Part shown: positions 1 through 13,636 of the stretch, in pieces
Numbering within the stretch: position 1 is the stretch's first letter
Layout: each line of letters begins with the position of its first letter
Source: Mangifera indica
Taxonomy: Eukaryota > Streptophyta > Magnoliopsida > Sapindales > Anacardiaceae
Assembly (NCBI RefSeq): GCF_011075055.1
Contig: NC_058139.1
Span: 18,187,584 to 18,251,583 of the forward strand
DNA length: 64,000 nucleotides
Direction: 5' to 3'
Translations under genes and position numbers: made by a program
The notes under the pieces: model-generated
The model's database searches: none
What the model was told of the DNA's origin: nothing
The model's input: the letters and a program-made list of their open reading frames with translations, nothing else

Positions 1-2620
1 AATATTGTTGTCGCCACTTTAACACGGCAGAAGTATGGCCAAACATGTCATGAATGTAGGTAGATTTGGCTTGAATTGTCTTTTACAGTTTGTGATTGTA
101 AAAAGCAATAGGATGATTATTTTGCATTAGCACTGCACCAATACCCACCCCAGACATATAAGTTTCAACAACAACAAGAAGTAAAAATTTTGGCAAAGCC
201 AAACTGATGCATGAATCCTAGCTTCCTTAAGGTTTGTAAAAGCTTGCATCATTTTCTCATTCCAAATGAACCTATCCTTCATTAATAATTATGTTAGAGG
301 ACCTACGAGTATGGCATAATTTTTCATGAAGCGTCTATAGTGCCCTATAAGACCCAAAAATCCACAAACTTACCACTACGTGCTTAGAGTCGGCCAACTA
401 GTAATTGTGTTTATATTTTTTGGATCAACTGCCACACTTGAGTGAGAGATTTAGTGCCCTAAAAATTGATTGTAGAATACCCAAAAGAACACTTAGGTAA
501 TTTAGCAAATAGGCGATGACTACAGAGAACCTAAAGAGTTAATCATAAGTGATCTAGATGAGTCATGGCAGTCTGACTATAAATCAAGATGTTGTTGAAG
601 AAAATAACCACAAAATGATGAAGAAATAGCCTGAATATTTCATTCATAAGAGACTAGAATGTTGTAGGAGCATTTGTCAATTCAAATGGCATGATAACGA
701 ACTCAAAATGGCCATGAGATGTGCGAAAAGTCATTTTATGAATATCGTCGGCATACATACATATTTGATAGTAGCCAGATCCAACTTGGAGAAAATAGAG
801 GCACCTTGTAATTCATCTAATAGCTCATCTATTATAAGAATAGGAAACTTGTCATAAATAATCGTCACATCGAAAGTTTGATAATCCATACAAAAACTCC
901 AAGTTCTATATTTTTTTCTTAACCAAGAAAACAGGCAAGCTAAACACTGACTAGCTTGGACAAATCATGTTTGTCGCTAAAATCTCTTCCACCATGCGCT
1001 CGATCTTATTCTTTTGAAAATACGGGTATCGATAAGGTTTCACTCTCACTATAGAAGTCTTTTTGACCAAGTTAATATGATGGCACACTGAGCGTTCTAG
1101 CGGTAATTCTGTCATATGCCCAAAAACATCTTAGTATTAATCCAATATAGTGCGAAAGTCTATTGAACCATAACCATCCAAAAGTGGACATGAAGAAAGA
1201 GTTGTAACAGCATTTGGATTACTTGAAACCAAGAAACCCAAAAAACATGCAGAGTTATTACCCTTGAACACAAACTTATGGAATTGAGAGGAGGAAACTA
1301 AGCTAGGACAAAATAAGTTTGTGCCAACCAATGTAACAAGTTGATCACCCCACTGAAATTTCATGAAAAAGGTCGTATAATCTATAGTGATAGAACCTAA
1401 TGTCTACAACCATTACACTCCCAACACAACATCTGTTCCTTGTAAATTCGATACATACAAATCAATTGAAAATTTAGTTGATTAGATGCACTGTAAAACC
1501 TTGCGGCAAACCCCCTAACATACCAATGCATCACCATTACCTACTTGAACTCGAAACAGAGGAATTATAGTAATTAGCAAAGCAAGGTATTCCACCATAG
1601 AACCTGTGATAAAGTTATATGTACTGTCCCTATCTACCAAAATTTGAACCAGAGACAATAACACAAAACCTAGCAACCAAGTAGTTTTAACTGAATGGTC
1701 ATCAAGCAAAGTATTTAAACTGATCTTATGTTCATGAGAATTAAAAACATCTTGATCAGAATGAACTCCTATTCATCCATGATGTCATCCAAATACAATA
1801 GAGTCGGTTTACCCTTGCAACGATGTCGACTACAAATTTTTCATTACAATAATATCATAAGCCCTTCTCCCAACAACGTTGGATATCCTTTAGTGAGAGT
1901 TGACGAATAAACAATCATGCATTCCCCAAATCAACTGGTAAGGATTGCTATGACAGTAAAGTCATTGGTGCACTTGGTGGTAAGAATGAGGTAGCCATGT
2001 GCAAGAAGAATTTCGCTCCTCTTGAAAGTGATCCTCAAAAATATGCACAAGAGCCAAGGTATCATGGAAATCCCAAGGCTGTTGTGCTATGACTACGTGA
2101 CGAAGGAAGGGCTTAAGCCCAAACATAAAAGTACTTTTGAGGAATGTAGGCGACAATCCCATCACCTGAGTAAAGTAAGTCTCAAAAACATCCTAATAGT
2201 CAAAAACTAAACCTGTTTGTGTCAACTTGGTTGGAAGGCCAGCAAGGTCTTCATATTCAGAATTGCCAAAACAACATTTAATTGTCATCACAAAAGCATC
2301 TCAATCACGTATCAGGTCATCTTGAACTAACCCTTGATACCAATGACAAGTTGGATTATCCATGTGCATAAAAGCGAACAGAACCTTGGCTTCATGCGGA
2401 GTTGAGTGATAAACAAAATATTGATTAATGTCAAATAACCAATGTGTTGGATCCCCTTAAGCAAATATTGGACAAAGCAATTTCAAATGACATTTTGGTA
2501 TATCCCTGCAGGAAAGTAGCAAAAAGGGAGGCAATCCTAAAATGTCATCACATGCTAATTCAGAAAAAGATTTAGAACTAGAAAAATTAGACAAGTGAGT
2601 GGTAATAGTGGATGTAATGT
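1..2620 (-). mobile_element. Degenerate Ty3/gypsy retrotransposon, pol and gag part
   Basis: Reading the minus strand from right to left gives a gag-like stretch (about 2580-1960), a retropepsin-like stretch (1709-1515) and a reverse-transcriptase stretch (about 870-780 and below). The protease region keeps the surroundings of a gypsy protease (ILVD...TYNFI, then PLFRVQVGNGD). Its active-site D-S/T-G has become D-R-D. The RT part still shows an [16 protein letters not shown] block followed by IFSKLDL, typical of chromoviral-type gypsy RT. Stops and frameshifts interrupt every domain, so it is a dead copy. It runs off the left edge of the window. The gag side continues after the hAT insertion at 4429. 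Confidence 0.82.
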
Positions 2621-2628
2621 GTTCCATC
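2621..2628. repeat. Left target-site duplication of the hAT element
   Basis: GTTCCATC lies directly before the terminal TAGGGGTGG. The same 8 bases follow the other terminus at 4429-4436. An exact 8-bp duplication is the hAT superfamily signature. Confidence 0.9.
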
Positions 2629-3313
2629 TAGGGGTGGATTTGAGCCGAGCCGAGCTCGAACATAGGCAAACTCGGTATCAGCTCGATAGTTGTTCATTCG
2701 AGCTCGAGCCATGGCTCGAGCTCGTTGAACGTAACAAAAATGCAACTCGTATTCAAGCTCATTGGCTCGCGAGCCTTTAACGAGTCTGGCTCGCAATACA
2801 TACCGATCCGAGCTACTCGCAAGTCTATAACAACCTGAAAATCGAATATGTTTCATGATCCGAGATATCGAGCTAGGCTCGTTTATGCTTAACGAGTCGA
2901 GCTATCAAGCGAGCTGTCGAGCCAAGCCTAACGAGCTTGTTCACAAGATCACAGTTTAAATTTCAAAATATTATTTTCGTTTAAACATTGTTTAATACAT
3001 TTTCATTGTTTGTAAATCAATCTATTTATATATTTTGAGAAAGAAGAGAAAACAGTGAAGTGTGTTTCTTGAAAGATAACCCAAACGGAGAAGCAATGTA
3101 GAAAAGCAAATGGCTTCCTCTGCTTTTGATTTTCCTTTTTCTTTACTTGTGACTTCTACACAGTAGAGCAGCAGAAGCAAAGGTAGCACAGTAACAGCAT
3201 TTTTGTCAATGATGCAGTTCCAACAAAGAAAAATAATGGGAAAATGATTAGAAAAAGTGTCTTTGATATTTAATTCTCCTCAACTCTGCATCTAGTTACC
3301 TGATTTTCGTATT

Positions 3314-3520
3314 CTATCCGATTCCAATAGGGACTTTCCCTTCTGCCAGTAGAGATGCAATTTCAGATTCTGTTTGGTAATAGTCTGCACCCATCATCAC
3401 ATATGCAAGTAGAAAACCAAAATCTTTATTATACCAGTCACCTTCGTCCCCGATCGTCCCATATGACACGATCCTTACCAGTGACTTTCCACTTCCAGTA
3501 TCCACTATTGGTTCCTTCAC
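3314..3520 (-). pseudogene. Second protein-like fragment inside the hAT element
   Basis: A 68-codon minus-strand stretch (beginning [20 protein letters not shown]) has protein-like composition and no low complexity. I do not recognise the family. It lies 390 bp downstream of the endonuclease-like fragment on the same strand, so both could be exons of one captured gene separated by intron remnant. It could also be a chance open frame. Confidence 0.25.
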
Positions 3521-3910
3521 GTAGTTTTTTTCTTTTTTTTTTTATAAGTCCTTGACGCAGATTTAAATCCAAATAAAAAGATTGTGTTTGTTTTTTCCTA
3601 TTTCAGGGGGTAAAGAGACGCAGGGAGGTGGGCAATTTTATTTTTTTAATTTTTTAGTTTTAATTTATTACTAAGTAATATATTGTCATTGATATAGTTG
3701 AGCACATGGTTCTCTTGAACAAGTGCTTTCTATTTTGGTTACACAACTTTTTTTCTGCACAAATGAGGATTTCCAAAAACAAACAAGCAACCCAAAAGAA
3801 GATTTTCTATGGGCTGTCTATACCTCATTTTCAAAGCTTTTACAAAATTTTGATTCTTTCTCTAGAATGGTTTTATTTACAAATATGCCTAAGTCTTCAA
3901 TAAATTACCA

Positions 3911-4132
3911 TTAAGAAACTTGCAGCGACACTGGTGAAAATACAACGCTAAGTCGTGCATGGTCAGAAAGAAAGTAGTTCTCCGGCCATAATCCTTTCTC
4001 AACTTCAGAAGGGAAGAGACATGCATTCTTTACTCTGAAGCCAACTACTTCTTGTTCTCCGCAATCTTCGGACGTCTCTATATTGTCATTGAAACTATCC
4101 TCTATTTGCTCTAAACAAGTTGAATTCCACAT
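3911..4132 (-). pseudogene. Host-gene fragment inside the hAT element (endonuclease/exonuclease/phosphatase-fold C-terminus)
   Basis: This is a 73-residue open stretch on the minus strand within the transposon interior. Near its end is LSDHARLSVVFSP. An S-D-H triplet followed by a hydrophobic strand is the usual C-terminal catalytic motif of the DNase I-like endonuclease/exonuclease/phosphatase superfamily. No start, splice context or other catalytic motifs of the family are visible, so it is best read as a captured or transduplicated exon. The family call rests on one motif. Confidence 0.45.
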
Positions 4133-4428
4133 CTGATTAAATAAGAATCGGCTCGCGAGCCGAGTCGAGCTGCTCTGTGGCGAGCCTTGACGAGCTGATC
4201 AGCTCGAGATCCTTGACGAGTTGATCGGCTCACGAGCCTTGACGAGCACTGGCTCGCGAGCCAAGGCGAGCTGCTCGACTTACAATTCGTATTCGGGCTC
4301 GAGCTCGATTTCTCTGAAACTTTAAACTCGAGCTCGGGATCGGGCTCGTTAATACCTGACTCGTTTCGGGCTTGACCGAGCTGAGCTAGATTTCGAGCTC
4401 GAGCTAGCTCGACTCGAATCCACCCCTA

Positions 4429-4436
4429 GTTCCATC
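4429..4436. repeat. Right target-site duplication of the hAT element
   Basis: GTTCCATC follows the terminal CCACCCCTA and matches 2621-2628 exactly. Confidence 0.9.
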
Positions 4437-4640
4437 AATCGCTTTTCGCTTTATTCCAACCAAGAGATCACGGAGTCCCAAACGTGTACAATCTAAGAAG
4501 CTTGTGCCTCCTATTGTTGTTAAAGGTGTTAGAGTTGGTCCTTGAATTCACAAGAGCGAGTTCTATCAACCATGGAGGTTGAGATCAATGAAAGCACCAA
4601 AAATTGTATGTACAACAACCAAAAAGAAGCAAAACGAAAT
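4437..4640 (-). mobile_element. Gypsy remnant, 5' gag/leader part beyond the hAT insertion
   Basis: On the minus strand the gag frame continues across the insertion site. Further upstream lies TTGGTGCTTTCATTGA followed by an ATGG context, a leader often seen just downstream of the 5' LTR in plant gypsy elements. AT-rich DNA beyond about 4640 may be a decayed 5' LTR, but I cannot define its ends. Confidence 0.5.
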
Positions 4641-5902
4641 AGAGAGAGAAGTAGAGAAAGAGGAAAATAGAGAAAATTTTGAAGAAAAACAAATTCCTTT
4701 ATTCACTAAAATTCACCCTAAATAGGAGTTCCAAAGTTAACTAAAATAATAATTTAGAAAAACTAATTAAATATTTACTTGTTAAATTAAGAATAAGAAA
4801 TTGATTATCAAAATTATATTATGATTGTAATATATTAGTTCCTGAATTGTATAGGTCATCAAATGTCTCTCTTCGACTTATTTGTTACCATCATAATTTC
4901 CTTAGTCGATTGTAGTTGTTGAACACCAGTAACATTTCTATGCAATCCGATTGGATTGTCGTAACAATATATCATTCCTCTTCAGGAGATATAGGAATGG
5001 GCAAGTTTACTCAGAAATCTGATATCTGGGAAAGCATTTACAGTGTTTAGATATTCCGATGAAGGATGGAAGATATAGATAACAGACTTATGTGTATTCA
5101 TAATAATGAGGTGAGTATCAAGCATGAAGACCCTTAACCACGTGTAAAATATGCACACCTGAAACAGCAGTACAGTGAGTTATAAGTATGAATAGGTGGG
5201 CATTTGTCTGTTACTAATTTCTTCCTACATCAAAATAGGCGACCATTTTCTTCTTCATGAAATTACGCATGCCATGATCTGTTCCTTAATCTCAGGGAGT
5301 AAGGACCCTACAAGAACGAAGCAAACTTCTAACCATTCCCCACCATATAGCTGTCTTCTTGTTTTGTTCATCAGTAAATACTATTCGAGGAACAAGATGC
5401 AAGAACAGAAAACTTCACTGTCAGCTTATTCAGATGAGATGAGACAACTAACAGATGACAGCTATATAGGGCATTTTCTTATTTTATAAGCTTGGCTCAA
5501 ATCTTACTGGTTTTTCATGAACTACCCATTTATCGATGGATTTGGACAGCCAACAAATATATAGGGGAAAAAAAAAAAAAAAAGAGAAACCTGTGGCAGT
5601 TCAAGTATTAACTCTTCAAGCATCAACCCCTTGAAGAACTAGATATTGAATATATTAAAATGCATAATATTTCCTTTGTTCAAGATCTCCACTTTAAGGT
5701 TTCAAGTACAAAAGGCATACAACAAAATTGCAGAATTAAATAAATTATAAGATATCACATTTATATGCGAAATTAATGGATAATATACATGAAATTATTT
5801 CACTATATCTAATTCTTTTCCATGACTCACATTTGATTAGAAATCTATGCGAGGCCAGCCTACTATGGTACATGAAAATATACAGATTAAAAATAAGTAG
5901 TT
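4641..5902. other. Intergenic DNA, downstream side of TPR2
   Basis: AT-rich sequence with no supportable gene. A 97-codon open frame at 5196-5489 on the plus strand has no family resemblance. The right part (about 5500-5902) will include the TPR2 3' UTR. There is an A-run at 5568-5583. Confidence 0.5.
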
Positions 5903-8900
5903 TTATCTTTGGACCTGCTCTGGAGTGGGATTGTTAGTAGCAGATGATGCAGTTGACCTGCCATTCTCTGTTCCACTGTCAACAGGCGCTGCAACTCCCC
6001 ACTTCTGTTCAGTCTCCAAAGGTTCCATTACTTTAATGGATCCATCAGTCAACCCAACACCCAATTGATTTGGCTCCTGAGGATGAGCTGTGACAACTAA
6101 TGGGTACACAGTTTGGCTGTTGCACAGTAGAATAAGAAATTAAAAACAGACATTGAATTTGAATAATATTGTCATCAGTCAAATAGATCAGAATAATGGA
6201 TAATGTTTTTCACAATAAGACGAAAAATTCTCTCTTATATGCACATTTTTTTAAATGTAAACAGACAGGGGAAACAGAAATGCAATGCTTATCACAGATC
6301 CAAATAGAAGATAGCCAATAGATAAAAAAATGTATGCCACATCACACGACAGATGCAACAAAAGCTAAGAAATAACTAGTTGGTGGTAGTAGTGGCAAAA
6401 CCATGTAACTTAAAAATGAACATACCTGTCTGTTGATGCCTGGGATATGTATGCTGATGGGGCTATACGACATCTGAGCTTTAGACTATCAGCATCAAAT
6501 ACTCCAATATTACCATCAGTGAATGTAGCATATATTAGTTGGCTATTGCAGGAATATACAGCACAAGAAATGGGAGAGGAAAGTACATCTTGTGGCATCC
6601 ACTGCAATTTTAAAACATGTTAGGGACTTGCTGCCGGTGAACATGATTTATATGTGTAAAAATTAGGTTTCTCACCTGTCTAATGCATTCCATCTTTGCA
6701 GCATCATACAGTGCTAGCTGGGTCTCATGGCATACCAACAGCCAAACTTGATCAGAGTGAAACTGCACTCTAGTGTCACCAACAGGCGCCTTTCCAGCAG
6801 GCAGTTGAATTGCAACTGATTTCCTTTTTTCCCATGTATCAGTGTTCCAGAAGATAATCTGTAAAATGTTAAGACAAACAGCTTAAGGGGCAGGTATATC
6901 ATGTGGCACAAGCAAGACTAAGCATATTCATCTACCAAGTAATAAGCAAATGAAAATGGCACATATATTGCATAAAAATTCAGACCGGAGGTACAAATCA
7001 AAACCATGTGTTATCCTACTAATAGAAAATTTTGTGATCAATATGACGGCTCCACTTCATAGCCACTGTTGCAGGAAACTCTCCATTCAACTCCAACATA
7101 CGTTGCAGATCCAAACAAAAGCCTCAAAAAGAACTACCTTACATGTCATTCTTCAAGAACAAATGGAATTTTATCATCCAAAATATTAACTAATCAAATA
7201 TAACAAATAAGTTGAATCAGACAGATCAATGGCTCATGGCTGTTTAGATGCAATTTTGACCTAGCATAATAGATTTGAAGAGTTAAAATCTCATGGCAAA
7301 TAATGTTTCCATCAGCAAACTGAGTTCAGTCCAGTTTGGTTTCTCAATGGAAATAGATTAGGTGAATACATGGATAGAAGATGTGGCTGCTTATGAGCAA
7401 GTGCAGTAACAAACAAACATCTTTTTTAGGGAAAAATGAAGTATTATGGACGCAACATACCTGAGCATCAGCCCCAGATGAGACCAGGATATTAAGACTG
7501 GTGGAAAATGCCAAACCAGTAATGCGCTTTTGGTGACCCTTTAATTTTGTTTTGACCTATTTGTAGCAGAAGTTCATTTCACATAGGTTACTGACCAAGC
7601 AGCCGAAATATCAATTACATAACATTAAATGCCTATCAAATTAACTACCTCATCCACCCTGACATTGAAGATTTGGATAGTTGAGTCTTCCATTCCAACT
7701 GCTATGATGTTATTATCTTGAGGATGAAATGCTAGGAATGTTGAAGCTGGTGGAGGTGGCATGAATGTAGTCATCACCTACAAACCAAGGCAAGTCCCCA
7801 AGTTAATAGCTTCAAAAGCCACAATACTTCAGATTCATACAATGCAGTCAGCAATGATGTAGTAAACAAGTACTTGTCCACAAGAAATCAAGCATTTGTT
7901 GAAGATTGCAACAATTACCTTGAAGTTCATCATATTAAACAATGAAACTTTCCCACCACAGGCAGACATGACATATGAATCATTCTTTGAGAGTGCTATA
8001 CACGGAACAGCTTCTTCCGAATTCTCAGGAACATCATTGATCATAAGAAGACCATTGCTTGGTTGCCAATGTTGTGGAACAACACTGGCAGTGGCCTTTG
8101 AAACCAACAGAGAAGTCAGAAATTTCTGCCAGAAAAATATGCTACATATTCTAGATCTACTACACAGAAACATTTTGATTTTAGATGTAAAAATGAAAAA
8201 TTATATGTATGCATGCATGCAGTGTACATCAGTACTATAGATCAATTACCTTTCCACCAGGATTGCGTTCACTGCGACCCCATTTCCATAGCTTCTGAAC
8301 CCCATTTGACCCCAGGGCTAGTATGCCAACACCAGAATTTGTGTAGAGAAGTCGAGCAACCTTCATAAGAATGATGTAATTTAATAATTATTATATTTAC
8401 CACTTTAGGTGCTATTTTGGCATCTAATGTTTCATTTTTTCAAAAAATAAAAACATTATGAAAAAGTTATTCTCAAAACCTTGCAAGCAGAATTAGTGCC
8501 TTCTGGCATGGTGACTGCCCGACACTGAATAGGATCAATAATCTCAGTCAGTTCCCAAGGCTTGGCTTTATCAGATACATCCTCCAAATTTCTTGGCTTT
8601 TCAATGTCTCTTGCTATAGATTCAACTCCATTCTAGAATGAATACTTTCCAGAATTAGATGGTGGTACAAACAAAATTGTTCCATACATCAGAAACAACT
8701 AAAAAAATTGCATGAGATCATATTGCTAGTCAAATCTTTTAAACAAGAGGCAATTCTAAAATTATTGATACTTTTGAGTTAACAGGCCAATCCATTGCAT
8801 GAAAACTTGTAAATAATCTGATTTTAAGCTTCCAAAAGATGATAAAAGTATATCCATGTCATTTATTGCATACAATTGTAGGAGTGGGCCTGGCAGGGGA

Positions 8901-11900
8901 GCTTCTGTCTACACGTTCCACTTTACTAATAACTGGACTGATGCTTGTAACCACAGCAGAACTAGAAACCTGATCCATGAAAACACAACAAATCAAGATC
9001 AATAAAACTCCAAAACAAAGCAAAAGGGTGTGGAGACAGAATATAGCAACCTTCATCTCAGTGATTCCTCTTGATGTTTCGTAAGAACGTGTTTCCATTG
9101 CTCTTAAGGTTCTCAGACCATCAGCATTTGCAAGGATTTTGAGTCCATTTTCAGCTGTAGTAACTACAAGCAGATTCCCTTCCCTGTTGAATCTCAACCG
9201 AGGAAGACTCTGAAGCAACCCAACAAATGACATCAGACTATAGATGCAATAATAGACATCTGCATATTAAAACTAGAAAAACAGTAAGAAAACAGTAATA
9301 AATAGTCAAGATACTGACCGGAAGTCCACCCTCAGCCTCAGTACTTGTAAGCATATTTGTGTTGTCCATATCCCAAAATTTTATCTGGTTATCTTCACCA
9401 GCAGCCAAGAAGCGATTTCTTGTTGTGTCAAATTGCACTACACCAGCAGACTTCTTTCTGAAGCCAACATAATTCCTCTTTATAGCTCCTTCACTTTCGT
9501 TCCATTCAACAAGGAATGAGTCCCCATCTTTACTTGTCCCACAGGAAAACAATCTGAATTCCGAGAAAGGATGGTTACATTTTAATTATGACTCACCACA
9601 TTCACAAACATATCTAAAGGCTTACTTATAATTACCTAGTACCATCTGCACTGTAGAGCATAGTAGTGCACCACCGGCCAGGAGCATCATAGTCAACCCT
9701 GGAGCCCATATTATCATACAGCCAAGCCTTAATTTTTCCATCAACAGCAGTTGAAAATATAAACTGAAAAGGAGAGTTGAAAACCAAAATATCAGTGTCC
9801 AACTCTTTTACAACAAAGTGCTTCCAATTTGGAGAAAAATCTTTGTGCTCATTCAAACACAGATCATGCTCAATATCACTGGAATCTAACAATAATGTTA
9901 AAGAAAACCCAAGTTATAATTGTGGCAAAAATCACAAGCATGAAAAATAAGGCTATATTTAACCTACAACAGTTTAAATAGAGGACAAGTTGTTCAACCA
10001 ACATAATTCAGGGAAAAGATTGATAAGAAAGCTCATGGCCATTACTTCTGATTCACTGATGTTTTATCCCCATATCAGTTTGCAAGGAATATAACAGGCC
10101 AAGCGAATATTAATATTTCAATAGATTTTTGTATGCCACATTTACCACTAAATCCAATTTATATGAGTGGTCTTACTTGAATATTTTCCTTGTGGTGGGG
10201 ACAAACAGAATAAACAGGTGCTTCATGGCCTTCAAAGTGAAAAAGCTTTCTTCCAGACAAATCCCAAACCTGTAATTATAGAATAATAATTCAGATAAAA
10301 AGGAGACCAATTCCGGAGGAATATAAAATAAAATCCAGACTGGTTAAAATTAAGCTCACCTTTATCAACTTATCATCTCCACAAGTTACAATGCAAAGTT
10401 GTTTGTTAGGATGAGAAAAAGCTATGTCATTTACACCACCAACATGCGCATCAATCTGCCAAAAAGTAGAAGCTAAATATCAATATATGGTCCCAACAAA
10501 TGCCTCATTGAAAAGGTAGCATAAAATAAAACAAAACACACCTCTAAATGTTGGCCTAGTTCACTAGATCCTTGATAAGTGTACAAATGGATCAAATGTT
10601 TTGTAAAAGCAACACCTGCACCAAGAACAATTAAATTAAAAAAATCAAAGACATATGTGAAGAAATTCAACATGCAACAAAATCATGCTACATATATATT
10701 GCTGCACATACCAATCAAATTTCCATCTGGACTCCATGCTATACGACTGACGGATATTGATGGATCTTTTGCAATAGCAGCCTGTAAGAAAAACATGATA
10801 AGAGAGTGCAAATTGTATTATGCAACTTCTGAATGTATAATTTTTTAAAAATAAAAGGATCAAACAAATAAAATGAATCCAGTCACCCCAATAGAGCTCA
10901 TAAAAACATCATTACTATGCAGTCACAATAGCAGAGGATGCTGTCATAGTACAACAAGCAAAGGCAGCGGAGAATGCCATCATAGTTACTTGAAAAAGAA
11001 TTCCAAAATAAGGCCAAACAACTCTAAGTCCTCATGCACACCTATCTTGCAATAGGATTCACCCAGGTGGTCTAACAGGTCAGATAAAGTCTATTGTCTT
11101 CAAAGCAGAAGTTGCAGCTAGAAGTTAACATTTTCCAATAACATAGTCTAACCATTAAACAGACAAGCACTTAGAGAGGAAAACATAAATTTGGATCAAT
11201 TATGACTCAACTGACTAAAAATTATAAAATCAAGGACTTAAACTATAGTGATTCAATGAAATAACCTGCAATGGCATAGAACAATTTGTCAAATCCCATA
11301 TCTTGAATGACTTGGAAACCAGCCTCTCACGCAACCCAACTTCCCAAAGCGTAATTTCACCATCTCCACAACCAACTATCCATAAACACATATATCCAAA
11401 TCAGTGAAGAACGAAATGTTGCATGGTAGCTAAATAATAGAGGTTACAGTCAACAATTGCCTATGGAAGGAACAGCACAAAATGTATCCAACTTACCAGC
11501 AAGTAATGTGTGATGAGAAGGATGGAAATCCATGCTTGTTACAGTGGAACCCTGATGCATGGTACAAGCTACAGTTCTTGGTAGGTCTTCAAGGAACCAT
11601 GAAGCTTGTTGAGGAGGAACAGGATATGTGGCCTGAATACATCAAGTTAAAATTAACTGTGGAGGATCCAGAGAACAATGATAAAGTGTCATGAAGCATA
11701 TGCTTTTCGATGCATGCAAAGTACGTAAACATTGCAAGAATACCTCATCAACAGACTGTGAAGACCGCAAACGTTTCTTTAGTTGCTCATGATCAGTGCT
11801 TTGGTAATCTGTCATTCCCAGTGCAGTTGAAGGTGCTCTTGGATGCTTCAAAACAGAAACTGTTAAAAAACAAAAACCATGATCAGCACTAACAAGGCAA

Positions 11901-13636
11901 AAACTCAAAGAATCAGAAGTAGGTTCTGCTCTTCTGATTATCCTTTTGAGAAGAAGGAAAAAAAACTGGATTTTTGTTGTAAAACCAGTAAAGTTCATTT
12001 CAATTATACTAACAATCTTACCTTGATTTGCTGGAACAGACAATGATGATGCACCCACTACTGATGATTGGACAGTTGGGGGAGGATTGGCATTGACCAT
12101 CCAGCCTGCTAAAGCAGTAGCATTAGCTGCTGCTGCAGTTGGTGGAAATGACTGTATAACAAGACCAAAGAAAACATCCCAATCTCACTTTATTAGAAAG
12201 ACTTCTTATTAGAGATAATTCAAAGTCAGTTGGGAGGATATCATCATACTCCTACATGTGCTGCCAGTGGAGAATAAGTTGAAGGCTTTGCAACAGCAGC
12301 AACTGGAAGAGTGACAGGAGTAGGTGCACGAGCCCCATTTGGAGGTGAACACGAATGGTCCGTGAATAGTGTTTTGATGTCAGGATTGGGCCTAGGATTT
12401 TTACACAGCTGGTGTTGCCAGTTTAAACTGCAAATACAACAGATTAACATGTTGCAAGCATATTACATTGGTTTTTGATATAAGTAGATATTACAAGCTT
12501 AAATAGGTATATAAATTAAGATGAATATACAAAACAGAATTTCAATAATGTGAAAATGTAAAAACATGAAACTTACCTTTGATTTATTAAAGTTCGGAGC
12601 CGCGATGCCTTCAACGTCGGGAAACCAAGCTTGTCCCGGAACAGGGGATTAGCTTCTATCAGCTTTTTAAGCTCCACCAGCATTATGCTTCGAGCTGATT
12701 TTGTATCGCCATACTTAGATAACTGCTCATTTTCCCTGTGTTTAGTAAATACCGCACCGCTTAATTTAGATGCAATTGCAATCCCTCATACTCTATGACT
12801 TCGAATAACAAAAGCTACACTTGTTTGCTCTTTTTTCTTTTAATTCAACACACGTACATACACACATATCTCCCTTATGGGTCAACTTAAAAAATAATAA
12901 TAATAATAAATTGGGCACAAATACAAGGGTTCTGTTTGAACTTTTGAAGAGTTTCTCAGCAGATAATGCTAATTACTTTTAATTTAAATCTTTATCATTG
13001 GATCGAATTAGATAACCAGTTGAAAAATATTTCAAGTTCCATACATATAGATAATTAAGGTAACTTAAAAACAAGACAGACATTACCGGAAGTTCTCCAG
13101 AGTTAAAAGCTGCGTAATTTCCTTGTAGAGCTCTTCATTGAATGAGGAGAAAACTTTCAAATCCTTGACTAAAATTTCAACAGCCTTCGCTCTATCATGC
13201 CTGATCAAATTTTCAAAACTACAATAAACCACAAGGACCAAAAACAAACACTTTATAATATAATATTGAATATAGAAAAAAAATAAAGTACCTATCAAGA
13301 GCCTCTAGATACTTTTGCTTCCTGATCTCAAAGAAAATCTTCATAGAGTAACGATTGTCATCAACTTTGGTAAATCCGGAGAGGTACTTCTCAACTTCGT
13401 CCCATTCTCCGCCTAAAGCTTTCTCTTCAAAGTACTTCATGTTGAAGAAAAAGCCCGACTCTTGCTCCAGCCTTATTAATCACCACCGACAAAAATCAAT
13501 CACACGGTAACTAGACCACAACAACAACAAGAAAAAACAAAAATATATGAGCTAACCTGTGCACGGACTCCTTAAATTTCTCCTCATCGAGAAATTGAAG
13601 AATCAAAAACACCAATTCTCTGCTCAGAGACGACAT
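5903..13636 (-). CDS. TPR2: TOPLESS-related transcriptional co-repressor 2 (Groucho/Tup1-type)
   Basis: This nuclear co-repressor is recruited by EAR-motif repressors such as Aux/IAA and JAZ/NINJA. Twenty-five exons sum to 3393 nt (1130 aa, the usual TPR length): 13557-13636, 13292-13471, 13087-13200, 12577-12735, 12250-12427, 12022-12151, 11744-11859, 11497-11632, 11266-11375, 10712-10781, 10542-10615, 10360-10455, 10177-10269, 9636-9763, 9319-9553, 9051-9209, 8874-8969, 8480-8632, 8250-8360, 7919-8095, 7649-7777, 7461-7556, 6676-6858, 6426-6601, 5903-6116. All introns are GT-AG and all phases agree. The N-terminus MSSLSRELVFLILQFLDEEK is the LisH domain (about 4-36). CTLH/CRA follows to about 190 (KYLSGFTKVDDNRYSMKIFF), then a proline-rich linker with KHPRAP, then two WD40 propellers to the end. 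Features such as ARSIMLVELKK, VAAVAKPS and ALGMTDYQS favour TPR2 over TPL or TPR1/4. No break is seen. Confidence 0.97.

Larger units (their letters stand above)
2629..4428. mobile_element. Non-autonomous hAT-type transposon with long GAGCTCG-rich terminal arms
   Basis: The element is 1800 bp, starts TAGGGGTGGATTTGAGCCGA and ends with the inverted copy (...CCACCCCTA). It is bounded by an exact 8-bp duplication, GTTCCATC. About 300 bp at each end (2629-2945 and about 4140-4428) consist of inverted, internally repeated GAGCTCG / CTCGAGC / GAGCC units, including self-palindromes around 2697-2720. The middle (2950-4140) has no recognisable transposase, so mobility would have to come in trans. It does contain short minus-strand open stretches that look like host-gene pieces. 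It sits inside the older gypsy remnant, so it inserted later. Confidence 0.88.

Noticed and set aside
2587..2856. 89-codon minus-strand frame rich in Arg/Ala
   Set aside because: It is a translation of the hAT terminal GAGCTCG repeats.
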